Shown here in pieces: positions 7,613-16,418 of a DNA stretch of 34,898 nucleotides. Source of the DNA: JAAFHN01 sp031421855 (GTDB lineage Bacteria; Pseudomonadota; Gammaproteobacteria; Burkholderiales; Burkholderiaceae_C); NCBI GenBank assembly GCA_031421855.1, contig JANOPN010000007.1, forward strand, positions 1-34,898. The letters are read 5' to 3'. Position numbers and translations under genes: made by a program. The number at the start of each line of letters is the position of its first letter. Position 1 is the first letter of the stretch. The notes under the pieces are model-generated. The model was not told the DNA's origin, searched no databases, and saw only the letters and a list, made by a program, of their open reading frames with translations.

Positions 7613-8572
7613 TCACGCTTGCATCGGCACCAAGAAGTCCCGGCTGATCGCACCACCCAGCTCGTTGACGCGGTCAAGAAACTGGGTGAGATACATGTGC
7701 AAACCCGAGGCCAAGATCTCATCGATTCGGGCGTATTTGAGGTCAGCGAGCAACTTGCCGGCGCGGCGCTGGGTCTCTGAGCTTTGGTTATTGGCCACCA
7801 AAGTGAGGTTGTTGAGGACTTCGTGCATGCTGGCGTGCAGGCTGCGGGGCATGTCTTGACGCAACAGCAGCAATTCGGCCACACGCTCGGGTTTGATCAC
7901 GTCGCGATAAACCTTGCGGTAGATCTCAAAACCCGAGACGCTGCGCAAAATCGCGCTCCAATGGTAAAAATCGTACTCCAGGTCTTGCTCGCTGGCTGTG
8001 CCGTAAAAGTCGGTTTGCAGGGCATGAAACTTGGTGTCCACCAAGCGCGCGGTGTTGTCAGCACGCTCCAAGAAGGTGCCCAAACGCATGAAATGCAACG
8101 ACTCATCTTGCAACATCGTGCCAACCGTGACCCCGCGCGACAGGTGCGAGCGAAACTTGACCCACTCAAAAAACTGGCCCGGGTCGCGCTCCAAGTCGCC
8201 AGACTTGAGCATGCGCTGCACCTCAAGCCAGGTTTGGTTTTGGGTCTCCCAGACCTCGGTGGTCAGCGTGCCGCGAACAGCACGGGCGTTCTCGCGGGCG
8301 CCGCGCAGGCACGACACGATGCTGGACGGGTTGCTCTCGTCTTTGACCATGAAGTTCATGACATCGGTGCCATTGATTGACCCGTATTTGGCATCAAAAC
8401 TGCCCAGCAGCTCGCTGATGGACAAAACGCCACGCCAACCCGCCTCGGTTGCGCCACTGGACTGGGGCAACAGCGCCGTTTGGTAGTTGACGTCGAGCAT
8501 GCGAGCGGTGTTCTCAGCGCGCTCGGTGTAGCGAGAAAGCCAGTAGAGGTGGTCTGCGGTTCTTGAAAGCAT
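7613..8572 (-). CDS. Alpha-E domain protein (DUF403)
   Basis: A 319-residue, all-helical alpha-E protein, the usual length for the stand-alone family. It opens with the diagnostic MLSRTADHLYWLSRYTERAE and carries conserved segments such as RGARENARAVRG and FLERADNTARLVD. The family almost always neighbours circularly permuted ATP-grasp genes and is thought to work with them, but its biochemical role is unknown. Here it starts 20 bp after the ATP-grasp stop on the same strand, so the two should be co-expressed. A second alpha-E domain is fused to an ATP-grasp at 19470-22196. Confidence 0.92.
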   Translation of the reverse strand: MLSRTADHLYWLSRYTERAENTARMLDVNYQTALLPQSSGATEAGWRGVLSISELLGSFDAKYGSINGTDVMNFMVKDESNPSSIVSCLRGARENARAVRGTLTTEVWETQNQTWLEVQRMLKSGDLERDPGQFFEWVKFRSHLSRGVTVGTMLQDESLHFMRLGTFLERADNTARLVDTKFHALQTDFYGTASEQDLEYDFYHWSAILRSVSGFEIYRKVYRDVIKPERVAELLLLRQDMPRSLHASMHEVLNNLTLVANNQSSETQRRAGKLLADLKYARIDEILASGLHMYLTQFLDRVNELGGAISRDFLVPMQA

Positions 8573-8592
8573 GGGTTTCAGTCCTGTGGTGA

Positions 8593-10023
8593 CTATTTTT
8601 CTAAGATCCAGGTGTCTTTGGTGCCGCCGCCCTGGCTTGAGTTCACGACGAGCGAACCCTCTTTGAGCGCCACGCGGGTGAGGCCGCCGGGCACCATTTG
8701 CACCTGCTTGCCACTGAGCACAAAGGGTCGCAGGTCGATGTGCCGAGGCGCAAAGCCTTGCTCAACATAGGTTGGGCAGGTTGACAAACTCAATGTGGGC
8801 TGGGCAATGTAGTTGCTGGGGTTGGCCAGCAATGCGGCTCTGAAATCTTCAATCTCTTTGGCCGTTGATGCGGGGCCGACCAACATGCCATAACCGCCAG
8901 CGCCGTGAACTTCTTTGACCACCAAGTCTTTGAGATTGGCCAAGACATGGCTCAACTCGTCGGGCTTTCGGCACATCCACGTCGGCACGTTTTTCAAAAT
9001 CGGCTCTTCGCCCAAGTAAAAGCGCACCATGTCAGGCACATATGGATAGACCGACTTGTCGTCGGCAATGCCCGTGCCGATTGCGTTGCAAAGGGTCACG
9101 TTACCGGCCTTGTAGGCCTTGAACATGCCCGCGCATCCCAGCGTGGCATCTGCCCTGAACGTGGTGGGGTCTAAATAGTCGTCGTCAACCCGGCGGTAAA
9201 TCACATCAACCCGCTTGGGGCCGCGTGTGGTGCGCATATAGATGAAGTCGTCGCGCATGAAGAGGTCTTGGCCTTCAACCAGCTCCACGCCCATTTGCTG
9301 CGCTAAAAAGGCGTGCTCAAAGTAAGCGCTGTTGTACATGCCCGGCGTCAGCACCACGACCGTTGGGTTGGCAGTGGTGGGCGGGGCCACGGCCCGAAGG
9401 GTCTCTAGCAGCAAATCGGGGTAGTGGGCGACTGGCGCCACCGGTTGCGCGGCAAAAAGCGCCGGGAACAAGCGCATCATCATCTTGCGGTTTTCAAGCA
9501 TGTAGCTCACGCCGCTGGGCACACGGAGGTTGTCCTCCAGCACGTAGTACTCCGGCTCACCAGCGGCGTCGGGTGCGCGAACGATGTCGATACCGGAGAT
9601 GTGCGAGTACACACCGCCGGGCACGTTCAAACCCTCCATCTCTTTGCGGTACTGCGCGTTGTCCAAGATCTGTTCAGCGGGCACGATGCCCGCTTTGATG
9701 ATGTCTTTATCGTGATAGACGTCGTGAATAAACCGGTTCAGCGCCGTGACGCGCTGGGCTAAGCCTTTTTCGAGTTGGCCCCACTCCGATGCCGGAATCA
9801 CACGGGGAATCACATCAAACGGGATCAGGCGCTCGGTGCCTGCGCCGTCTTCATCTTTTGCGCCGTACACCGCAAAGGTGATGCCGACCCGACGAAAGAT
9901 CATCTCAGCCTCAGCGATGCGCGATCGCATGACGGCTTCGGGCTGCGCCATCAACCATTGGTAGTAGGGCTTGTAATGGGTTCGCACCACTTCGGCGCTT
10001 GCGTGCATTTCGTCTAAGGTCAT
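8593..10023 (-). CDS. Circularly permuted type 2 ATP-grasp protein
   Basis: A 476-residue stand-alone member of the COG2308-type circularly permuted ATP-grasp family, predicted to form an amide bond between a carboxylate and an amine at the cost of ATP. Recognisable segments are YYVLEDNLRVPSGVSYMLEN, VIYRRVDDDYLDPTTFRAD, VVKEVHGAGGYGMLVGP and NYIAQPTLSLSTCPT. I chose ATG 10023 (MTLDEMHAS) because AAAGGA lies 8 bases upstream. The longer frame from 10065 would add 14 residues that lack family support. It heads a minus-strand cluster with alpha-E, a TPR-GT9 protein and an S4 protein. Its substrate is unknown. It is a paralogue of the N-terminal half of the fusion at 19470. Confidence 0.92.
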   Translation of the reverse strand: MTLDEMHASAEVVRTHYKPYYQWLMAQPEAVMRSRIAEAEMIFRRVGITFAVYGAKDEDGAGTERLIPFDVIPRVIPASEWGQLEKGLAQRVTALNRFIHDVYHDKDIIKAGIVPAEQILDNAQYRKEMEGLNVPGGVYSHISGIDIVRAPDAAGEPEYYVLEDNLRVPSGVSYMLENRKMMMRLFPALFAAQPVAPVAHYPDLLLETLRAVAPPTTANPTVVVLTPGMYNSAYFEHAFLAQQMGVELVEGQDLFMRDDFIYMRTTRGPKRVDVIYRRVDDDYLDPTTFRADATLGCAGMFKAYKAGNVTLCNAIGTGIADDKSVYPYVPDMVRFYLGEEPILKNVPTWMCRKPDELSHVLANLKDLVVKEVHGAGGYGMLVGPASTAKEIEDFRAALLANPSNYIAQPTLSLSTCPTYVEQGFAPRHIDLRPFVLSGKQVQMVPGGLTRVALKEGSLVVNSSQGGGTKDTWILEK

Positions 10024-10112
10024 CTGAGCCATCCTTTCAAACGAGGATAGCAACATTCGGGCCAATTCGCGACAATTTGCCTCGCTCCGGTCATGGGGTT
10101 TGCACCGGGTTA

Positions 10113-10212
10113 GGACTCACGCAAAATTGTCCCAGCAAGGCGCAGCGACGACGACAGTGCGAAAAGCACGGCTAGGAGCTGCAACGAGGCTGGGGCGGTT
10201 TTGCGTGAGTCC
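10113..10212. mobile_element. MITE-like 100 bp element with 14 bp perfect terminal inverted repeats
   Basis: GGACTCACGCAAAA at 10113-10126 is the exact reverse complement of TTTTGCGTGAGTCC at 10199-10212. A second inner pair, CCCAGC (10131-10136) and GCTGGG, extends the symmetry. The interior has a small GTGC-GAAAA-GCAC hairpin and no credible ORF. Size and ends fit a miniature inverted-repeat element. No clear target-site duplication is visible. It lies between comEC's 3' end and the ATP-grasp operon start, so it could affect that operon's promoter or act as a terminator. Confidence 0.55.
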
Positions 10213-10232
10213 TGAGGGTTTGTATTGCACGC

Positions 10233-12782
10233 TCATCGCCAGTGCCAGTAGCGCACGTTTCGTTCGCGCTCGCAAACGACTTGTGAGTTCGCACTCGCCC
10301 AAGTTTGTGCACCACAAGTGGGCGACACCCACATCGGCACGCCAGCGAGTTGGTAGCGACCAACGACCGAGGCCGCGGGATGCCCAAAGCGATTGCGGTA
10401 GCCGGCTTGGGTCAGAGCCACACGGGGTTGAACCGCTTGCAAAAATGCCTCGGTTGACGAGGTTTGGCTGCCGTGGTGCGGCACCAACAACACATCAGCC
10501 CGCAACTGCCCCGGTTGGGTGTTGACCAACTCCGCCTCTTCAGTCGATTCGATATCGCCCGGCAGCAAGGCCGTCTTCAGCCCATTGCTCACCCGAAGCA
10601 CGCAGCTCAATGCGTTCGACTTGCTCGGGCGATCAAATGCGTGCGCTTGAGGGTGTAGCACCTCAAAATCGACCCCGTCCCAAGACCACCGCTGACCCGC
10701 CACGCAGCGCGTGTGGCGAATGGCCACGGTGCTGGATTGCAGCAAGGGGTGCGTGGCCTCAAGTGAGCTGAACACGCTTGCATTGGGGTAGGCGGACAAC
10801 ACGGCGTTGGCTCCGCCGGTGTGGTCAATGTCCCGGTGGGACAGCACCACCCGGTCGGGCGACTCGTTCAAGCTTCGCAAATACGGCACAACCACCCGCT
10901 GGCCCGCATCGGCCTCCAAACTGTAGGCGGGGCCTGCGTCGTAGAGCAAGGTATGGCCGTGGGTTCTCACAACAACGGCGCTGCCTTGACCCACATCCAA
11001 CGCCACGACCTCGAACTGACCGGCATCGGGGCGTGGCGCGCTCCACATCAAAACCGGCAAAATCAGCGGCAAACCCAAAGCCCGCAACCAAAAGGGCCCG
11101 GGCAGAGCAACCCATAACCCACCCGCGCAGCCCAGTAGTGCAACCGGCAACGGGGCGACCGCGACCTGCCAAACACCACCTGGCAGCTGCGAAGCCCAAA
11201 CCAGCAAGCCATGCAGGACTTGTACGCCGAGGGCACCCAAATCCCAGGCCAAGGGCACCAGTGCACCCAGCATGGCCAATGGGGTGACGATAAACGTGAC
11301 CCACGGAATCGCGACTAAATTTGCCAGCAAACCGACAACGGAGACTTGCCCAAACAGCAGCAGTGACAGCGGCGCCAAAGCCAAGCCGATGACCCCTTGC
11401 TCCTTCGCCATGCGTGAAAACGAACTCAAAAGTCGATTTTTTATGCCATTTATGCCATTGGTCTCCGAATCTATTGGGTTCGTTGCTACATATTCAGGAG
11501 TACTGTTAGGCTTCATCGTCGTTTGCTCCGAGGCAAACAACACCCCCACGGCGACAAAACTCAACCAAAACCCGGCTTGCATCAAGGCCCACGGATCAAC
11601 CACAACCACGACCAAGGCCGCAAGCAACCAAACCAGCGGCCAAGGCCAGCGAACGCCCACAAGCCGAGTCGCTAAAACCACCGCCAACATCCACACGGTT
11701 CGTTGGGCAGGCACACCCCAACCGCTGAAGAGGGCATAGGCCAGCGCGAGCAGCCAGCCGCCCAGCGCTGCAGCCATGGGCGCGGGAAGGGCGTGACAAA
11801 GCCTGGGCGAGTAGCGAGCCGAGCGCCGCCAAAGACCGCCAACGAAGGCCGCCGCAACCCAAGCGAACATCGTCACATGCAGACCCGAGATGCTCATCAA
11901 ATGCGCAACCCCGGTCGCGCGAAAGACATCCCAGTCAGCCCGCTCAATGGCGCGCTGGTCGCCGACCACCAATGCGGCCAGCACGCCGGCAGCACGCGGA
12001 TCGGTCACGCGGGCGAAAATCGCATCGCGTGTGCTTTGCCTGGCGCGCTCAATGGCCATTGCCGCCGACCACGGCCCCGGCAACAGTCGCTCGGGCGCTG
12101 GGTCGCGAGAGCCGGCGCGCACATAACCGCTCGCGCCCACGCCCTGCTCCCAAAGCCACAGCTCAAAATCAAAGCCACTGGGGTTGCGCTGACCGTGCGG
12201 GGTTTTCAGTCGAACCCGCATTTGCCAGCGCTCTCCCGCTCGCAAATCAGCGGTTTGACGCTGCAAATCCAGCAAGGCTTGGGTCTGCGCGGCGTTAGTT
12301 GAAAGCGAAAACCCGGCGTACCAGCCCAGATCAATCATCTTGGGCAATTGCACCGGCTGCCCACCAATTTGGGCTGATTCGACATTCAGCCGAAACCGCA
12401 AACCCGCCGGGTGGCGGTGCGGCATGGCCGCAACCGTGCCGACCACGTCGATGTCTTGGCCTTGCAAGGCCTCGTTGAGAACGGTTTGGGCGTAGATGCC
12501 GGCTCGACCGCCAGTTGCGCCAAAACCCACGACCGCAAACGCAAAACAGGCCCAAAACCAAGCAGCCCAGACCCGCTGGCGCTTAAAACCGGCCCACGCC
12601 AGCAAAAAAGCAAACGCACCAGTCGCCAAAACCAAGCCGTAAAGCTCAACGGGCCAAAGCCTTGCTTGCTGCAACTGCACGGCAACACCCGCCAAAAAGG
12701 CAAGCGGCCAGCCCCATGCGGCGGCGCGGCGCATGGCTTCATGCGGATATCGCTCGCTACTTGGCTCAGGACTTGCTAGCAT
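10233..12782 (-). CDS. comEC: ComEC/Rec2-family DNA internalisation protein
   Basis: An 849-residue membrane protein that forms the inner-membrane channel for single-stranded DNA in natural transformation. The N-terminus has early membrane segments and an OB-like DUF4131 region. The middle is the polytopic competence domain (ISGLHVTMFAWVAAAFVGGL; LLFGQVSVVGLLANLVAIPW). The C-terminus is a metallo-beta-lactamase-like domain with LDVGQGSAVVVRT and HRDIDHTGG, an HxDxDHxGG motif expected to bind metal. The ATG at 12782 leaves 27 bp to the divergent gene at 12810; ATG 12734 (MRRAAAWGWP) is a good alternative. An open frame continues up to 12959, but it overlaps the divergent gene. Around residues 430-455 an interspersed repeat copy is read in frame between GVLFASEQ and QGVIGLALAPL, an insertion I do not expect in the family. 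Confidence 0.9.
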   Translation of the reverse strand: MLASPEPSSERYPHEAMRRAAAWGWPLAFLAGVAVQLQQARLWPVELYGLVLATGAFAFLLAWAGFKRQRVWAAWFWACFAFAVVGFGATGGRAGIYAQTVLNEALQGQDIDVVGTVAAMPHRHPAGLRFRLNVESAQIGGQPVQLPKMIDLGWYAGFSLSTNAAQTQALLDLQRQTADLRAGERWQMRVRLKTPHGQRNPSGFDFELWLWEQGVGASGYVRAGSRDPAPERLLPGPWSAAMAIERARQSTRDAIFARVTDPRAAGVLAALVVGDQRAIERADWDVFRATGVAHLMSISGLHVTMFAWVAAAFVGGLWRRSARYSPRLCHALPAPMAAALGGWLLALAYALFSGWGVPAQRTVWMLAVVLATRLVGVRWPWPLVWLLAALVVVVVDPWALMQAGFWLSFVAVGVLFASEQTTMKPNSTPEYVATNPIDSETNGINGIKNRLLSSFSRMAKEQGVIGLALAPLSLLLFGQVSVVGLLANLVAIPWVTFIVTPLAMLGALVPLAWDLGALGVQVLHGLLVWASQLPGGVWQVAVAPLPVALLGCAGGLWVALPGPFWLRALGLPLILPVLMWSAPRPDAGQFEVVALDVGQGSAVVVRTHGHTLLYDAGPAYSLEADAGQRVVVPYLRSLNESPDRVVLSHRDIDHTGGANAVLSAYPNASVFSSLEATHPLLQSSTVAIRHTRCVAGQRWSWDGVDFEVLHPQAHAFDRPSKSNALSCVLRVSNGLKTALLPGDIESTEEAELVNTQPGQLRADVLLVPHHGSQTSSTEAFLQAVQPRVALTQAGYRNRFGHPAASVVGRYQLAGVPMWVSPTCGAQTWASANSQVVCERERNVRYWHWR
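11425..11493 (-). repeat. Interspersed repeat copy 4, inside comEC
   Basis: On the minus strand it reads GTAGCAACGAACCCAATAGA, then TTCGGAGACCAATGGC, then a tail ending AAAAAATCGAC. It is in the sense direction of comEC and is translated as VATNPIDSETNG plus further tail residues. The frame used is C|CCA|AT across the CCCAAT core. No stop is introduced. Confidence 0.88.
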
Positions 12783-12809
12783 CCACGCAGTATCCAACGG
12801 ATTTTTTAC

Positions 12810-15800
12810 ATGACCCTGCACGTCGCACTCACCCACATCACCCACTACCGCTACGACAAAGCGATCAACTTGGGCCCGCACGTGGTGCGCCTTCGCCCCG
12901 CACCGCACAGCCGCACCCCCATCAAGGCTTATTCGATCAAGATCGACCCAGTTGATCACTTTTTAAACTGGCAACAAGATCCATTTGCCAACCATTTGGC
13001 GCGTTTGGTGTTCCCCAAGCCGACAACAGAGTTCAAGGTCACGGTAGAGCTGATTGCCGAGATGGCCAGCTACAACCCGTTTGATTTTTTCTTGGAGCCC
13101 AAGGCCGAGCATTTCCCGTTTGACTACGAGCCAGCCCTGCGTCACGAGCTTGCACCGTACTTGGAGTGCGAAGCCGCCACGCCTGAATTTGCTCAATATT
13201 TGGCCAAAGCGAACACCGAGTTGCGCAAGCCCAAGCAGCGCAGCATGGACTTCCTTGTGGCGCTTAACCAACGGGTACAAGGCGATGTCAAGTATTTGAT
13301 TCGCATGGAGCCCGGCGTTCAAACCCCCGAGCGCACCCTCACACAAGCCAGCGGCTCGTGCCGTGACTCGGCTTGGCTCTTGGTTCAGTTGCTGCGCCAC
13401 ATGGGCTTGGCCGCGCGGTTCGCCTCGGGCTACTTGATTCAACTCGTACCCGACGTCAAACCGCTTGAGGGTCCGGCAGGCGCAAAAGAAGACTTCACCG
13501 ACCTACATGCTTGGTGCGAGGTATTTTTGCCAGGCGCGGGCTGGGTTGGGCTTGACCCGACATCGGGCATGCTGACTGCTGAGGGCCACATCCCACTGGC
13601 CTGCACGCCGCGCCCATCGAGCGCCGCCCCAATTGAGGGCGGGCACGACAAAGCTGAGGTCACGTTCAGCCACCACATGGGCGTGACCCGTGTACTCGAA
13701 TCACCGCGCGTGACCAAACCGTACACGGACGACCAATGGGCCGCCATGCTGGGCATAGGCGCGCAAGTTGACCAAGATCTGATGGCCAATGATGTTCGCT
13801 TGACCATGGGTGGAGAGCCAACATTTGTTGCAGATTTCAACCGAGATGAGCCCGAATGGAACACCGATGCATTGGGGCCAACCAAGCGCGGCTTGGCCAC
13901 CAGTTTGGTGCACAAACTGCGCAAAAAATACGCGGTTGGCGGCTTTTTGCATTTCGGGCAAGGCAAGTGGTACCCCGGCGAGCAACTGCCTCGCTGGGCG
14001 CTCAGCATTCACTGGCGAAATGACGGCCAGCCGATTTGGCGAAACCCCGCGCTATTTGCTGACGAACAAACCCCCTGCTCTTTTAAAGCGGCTGATGCAA
14101 GGCGATTCAGCATCGAGCTTTGCCGACGGCTCGATATCACGCCCGACCACTTGCAAAGCGGTCACGAAGATGCGTGGTACTACTTGTGGCGCGAGAAAAA
14201 CCTGCCCACCAATGTGGACCCATTCGACAGCCGCTTGGAAGACGAGATGGAGCGCGTGCGCCTGCGCCGCGTCTTTCACCAACAACTGTCAACGGTGGTG
14301 GGCTACGCCCTGCCCTTGGCGCCGCTTGAATCAAGCGAGCGAAACCCCGACGGGCCCGATAGCCAGTGGAAAACCGGGCCTTGGTTTTTGCGCGATGAAC
14401 GCATGTATTTGATACCCGGCGACTCACCGATGGGTTGGCGCTTGCCGGTGGCGTCGCAGCCGTGGACCACCAAGAGCGACTACCCCTACGTGCATGAGCG
14501 CGACCCGATGGACGAGCAAGCGCCGCTGACAACGCGCATCAATGGCGCGGCAAAGAAAATACATTTTGATAGCAACAAACCCAATGAATTCCGTGACCAA
14601 TGGGTCGAAAGTCATCAAAAAACGCCTTCAAGCCCCACCAGCGGCGGTTTTTCAGATTTGGTGCAGCCAAGGCAACCGGCGCGCGCACTGAGCATCGGCG
14701 AGCGGATCGCGCAGGCGCGCGCCTCGACACCCCAACAAGGCGCGCCGAGTCGATTCGTTTCTGCGTCCAACATCACCCGCACAGCGCTGTGCATCGAGAC
14801 ACGCAACCCCGTGCGAGCCAATGGCCCCAAAGCTGAAGCCGACGCGCACCAAGTTGATTTGAGCGACCAAGCAGGTCAAACCGGCATCGTCTACGTGTTC
14901 ATGCCGCCACTGGCTCACATTGAGGATTACCTCAATTTGCTGCACTGCATCGAGTTGACGGCTGAGGCACTGAGCATGCCGGTCGTGATCGAGGGCTATC
15001 CGCCCCCGCGCGACGCGCGTGTCCAGTCGCTCGCCGTGACGCCCGACCCCGGCGTGATTGAGGTCAACATACACCCTGCACACAGTTTTGCCGAGCTGGT
15101 CGACAACACCGAGTTTTTGTATCAAGCCGCATTTGAGTGCCGCCTGAGCGCCGAAAAATTCATGTTTGACGGCCGCCACAGCGGCACGGGCGGCGGCAAC
15201 CACATCACGCTGGGCGGCGCAAACGCCTCGCAAAGCCCGTTTTTGCGCAAACCCGAGTTGCTCACCAGCATGGTGAGTTTTTGGCACAACCACCCCAGCC
15301 TGAGCTATTTGTTCAGCGGCATGTTCATCGGCCCAACCAGCCAAGCGCCTCGGCTAGATGAAGCGCGCAACGACGCACTTTACGAGTTTGAAATCGCCCG
15401 CGAACAGCTCGCCAAAGCCGCCAAAACCCAAGGCAAGGCGCCGCCGCCGTGGCTGGTTGATCGCAGCTTGCGCAATTTGCTGGTGGACATCACGGGCAAC
15501 ACGCATCGCAGCGAGTTTTGCATCGACAAACTCTACTCGCCCGACTCAGCCACCGGCCGACTGGGCATCGTTGAGTTGCGCGCGATGGAGATGCCTCCGC
15601 ATGCGCGAATGAGCGTGGCCCAACAATTGTTGATTCGCGCACTGGTATCGAGCTTTTGGCGCAAGCCTTACACCGCGCCATTGAGCCGCTGGGGCACGCA
15701 GCTTCACGATCGGTTCATGTTGCCCAGCTTCGTGTGGATGGACTTTTGTGACGTTTTGCGCGAACTGCGCGAGGCCGGCTACGCGTTTGAAGAGTCGTGG

Positions 15801-16376
15801 TTTGCGCCGCACTTTGAATTCAGGTTTCCGCGCGTGGGCGAGTTGCATCTCAGTGGCATGAAAATCGACTTTCGCAACGCCTTGGAGCCGTGGCACACCC
15901 TGGGCGAAGAGGCTTTGGCCAGCGGCACGTCGCGATACGTTGACTCGTCGTTGGAGCGACTTGAGGTTCGCGTCAGCGGCTTCAACCCGGCGCGCCACAG
16001 CATCACCTGCAATGGCAAGCGCGTTCCGCTGCAACCGGCAGGAGCCGAAGGCGAGTTTGCTGGCGGCGTGCGGTTCAAGGCCTGGTCAGCGCCCAGCGCA
16101 CTGCACCCCAGCATTGGCACCCACGTGCCACTGATATTTGACGTTGTCGACAACTGGCAAAGCAAAACCATCGCTGGAGCCCAAGTTCACGTGGCGCACG
16201 CCGGGGGGTTGAGTTACAGCAGCTTCCCAGTGAACGCATACGAAGCAGAGAGTCGTCGACTCAGTCGATTCTTTGACATGGGCCACACAGCAGGGCGCGC
16301 GGTTGTGCCGCAGCCCGTGGTGAGCAACGCGGGGAGTGCCGAGCATCCGTTCTCGCTGGACATGCGACGCGGCTGA
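12810..16376 (+). CDS. Transglutaminase-fold protein fused to DUF2126 putative amidoligase
   Basis: An 1188-residue protein. Residues 1-~290 are a transglutaminase-like cysteine peptidase/transferase domain with the triad C184 (GSCRDSAW), H233 (DLHAWCEVFLPG) and D249 (GLDPTSG). The rest is DUF2126, a family annotated as a putative amidoligase. Its conserved segments include IEGYPPPRDARVQ, PGVIEVNIHPAHS (near 748) and DGRHSGTGGGNHITLGG (near 787-803). One chain may thus both cleave or transfer and ligate amide bonds; the substrate is unknown. An interspersed repeat copy is translated at residues ~585-605 (DSNKPNEFRDQW), followed by a variable linker up to about 660. The gene is divergent from comEC and upstream of ycaO, and sits between two ATP-grasp/alpha-E loci. 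Confidence 0.92.
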   Translation: MTLHVALTHITHYRYDKAINLGPHVVRLRPAPHSRTPIKAYSIKIDPVDHFLNWQQDPFANHLARLVFPKPTTEFKVTVELIAEMASYNPFDFFLEPKAEHFPFDYEPALRHELAPYLECEAATPEFAQYLAKANTELRKPKQRSMDFLVALNQRVQGDVKYLIRMEPGVQTPERTLTQASGSCRDSAWLLVQLLRHMGLAARFASGYLIQLVPDVKPLEGPAGAKEDFTDLHAWCEVFLPGAGWVGLDPTSGMLTAEGHIPLACTPRPSSAAPIEGGHDKAEVTFSHHMGVTRVLESPRVTKPYTDDQWAAMLGIGAQVDQDLMANDVRLTMGGEPTFVADFNRDEPEWNTDALGPTKRGLATSLVHKLRKKYAVGGFLHFGQGKWYPGEQLPRWALSIHWRNDGQPIWRNPALFADEQTPCSFKAADARRFSIELCRRLDITPDHLQSGHEDAWYYLWREKNLPTNVDPFDSRLEDEMERVRLRRVFHQQLSTVVGYALPLAPLESSERNPDGPDSQWKTGPWFLRDERMYLIPGDSPMGWRLPVASQPWTTKSDYPYVHERDPMDEQAPLTTRINGAAKKIHFDSNKPNEFRDQWVESHQKTPSSPTSGGFSDLVQPRQPARALSIGERIAQARASTPQQGAPSRFVSASNITRTALCIETRNPVRANGPKAEADAHQVDLSDQAGQTGIVYVFMPPLAHIEDYLNLLHCIELTAEALSMPVVIEGYPPPRDARVQSLAVTPDPGVIEVNIHPAHSFAELVDNTEFLYQAAFECRLSAEKFMFDGRHSGTGGGNHITLGGANASQSPFLRKPELLTSMVSFWHNHPSLSYLFSGMFIGPTSQAPRLDEARNDALYEFEIAREQLAKAAKTQGKAPPPWLVDRSLRNLLVDITGNTHRSEFCIDKLYSPDSATGRLGIVELRAMEMPPHARMSVAQQLLIRALVSSFWRKPYTAPLSRWGTQLHDRFMLPSFVWMDFCDVLRELREAGYAFEESWFAPHFEFRFPRVGELHLSGMKIDFRNALEPWHTLGEEALASGTSRYVDSSLERLEVRVSGFNPARHSITCNGKRVPLQPAGAEGEFAGGVRFKAWSAPSALHPSIGTHVPLIFDVVDNWQSKTIAGAQVHVAHAGGLSYSSFPVNAYEAESRRLSRFFDMGHTAGRAVVPQPVVSNAGSAEHPFSLDMRRG
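14564..14622 (+). repeat. Interspersed repeat copy 5, inside the DUF2126 gene
   Basis: It reads TTTTGATAGCAACAAACCC, then AATGAATTCCGTGACCAATG, then a tail with GTCATCAAAAAACGCC. It is in the sense direction and translated as DSNKPNEFRDQW plus tail residues, using the frame CCC|AAT. It falls at the start of a poorly conserved linker, where an insertion could be tolerated. Confidence 0.92.
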
Positions 16377-16418
16377 ACATGTGTGAAACGGAGTTGATCG
16401 AGCGGGTATCCTTGGGCG

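Noticed and set aside
7600..7884. N-terminal extension of the TPR-GT9 frame to 7884
   Set aside because: It overlaps the alpha-E gene in another frame and encodes a Cys-rich sequence without family similarity. GTG 7599 is a better start.
10040..10075. GATAGCAACA followed by CCAATT just upstream of the ATP-grasp start, resembling the repeat
   Set aside because: Only the first ten bases match well. The CCCAATGA and GGTGACCAAG parts are absent, so I do not count it as a copy.
10100..10525. Plus-strand 141-codon frame across the MITE-like element and the end of comEC
   Set aside because: It lies antisense to comEC, with an Arg-rich composition typical of a shadow frame.
12783..12959. ComEC frame extending to 12959
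   Set aside because: It overlaps the divergent transglutaminase-DUF2126 gene, and the extra residues do not look like a ComEC N-terminus.
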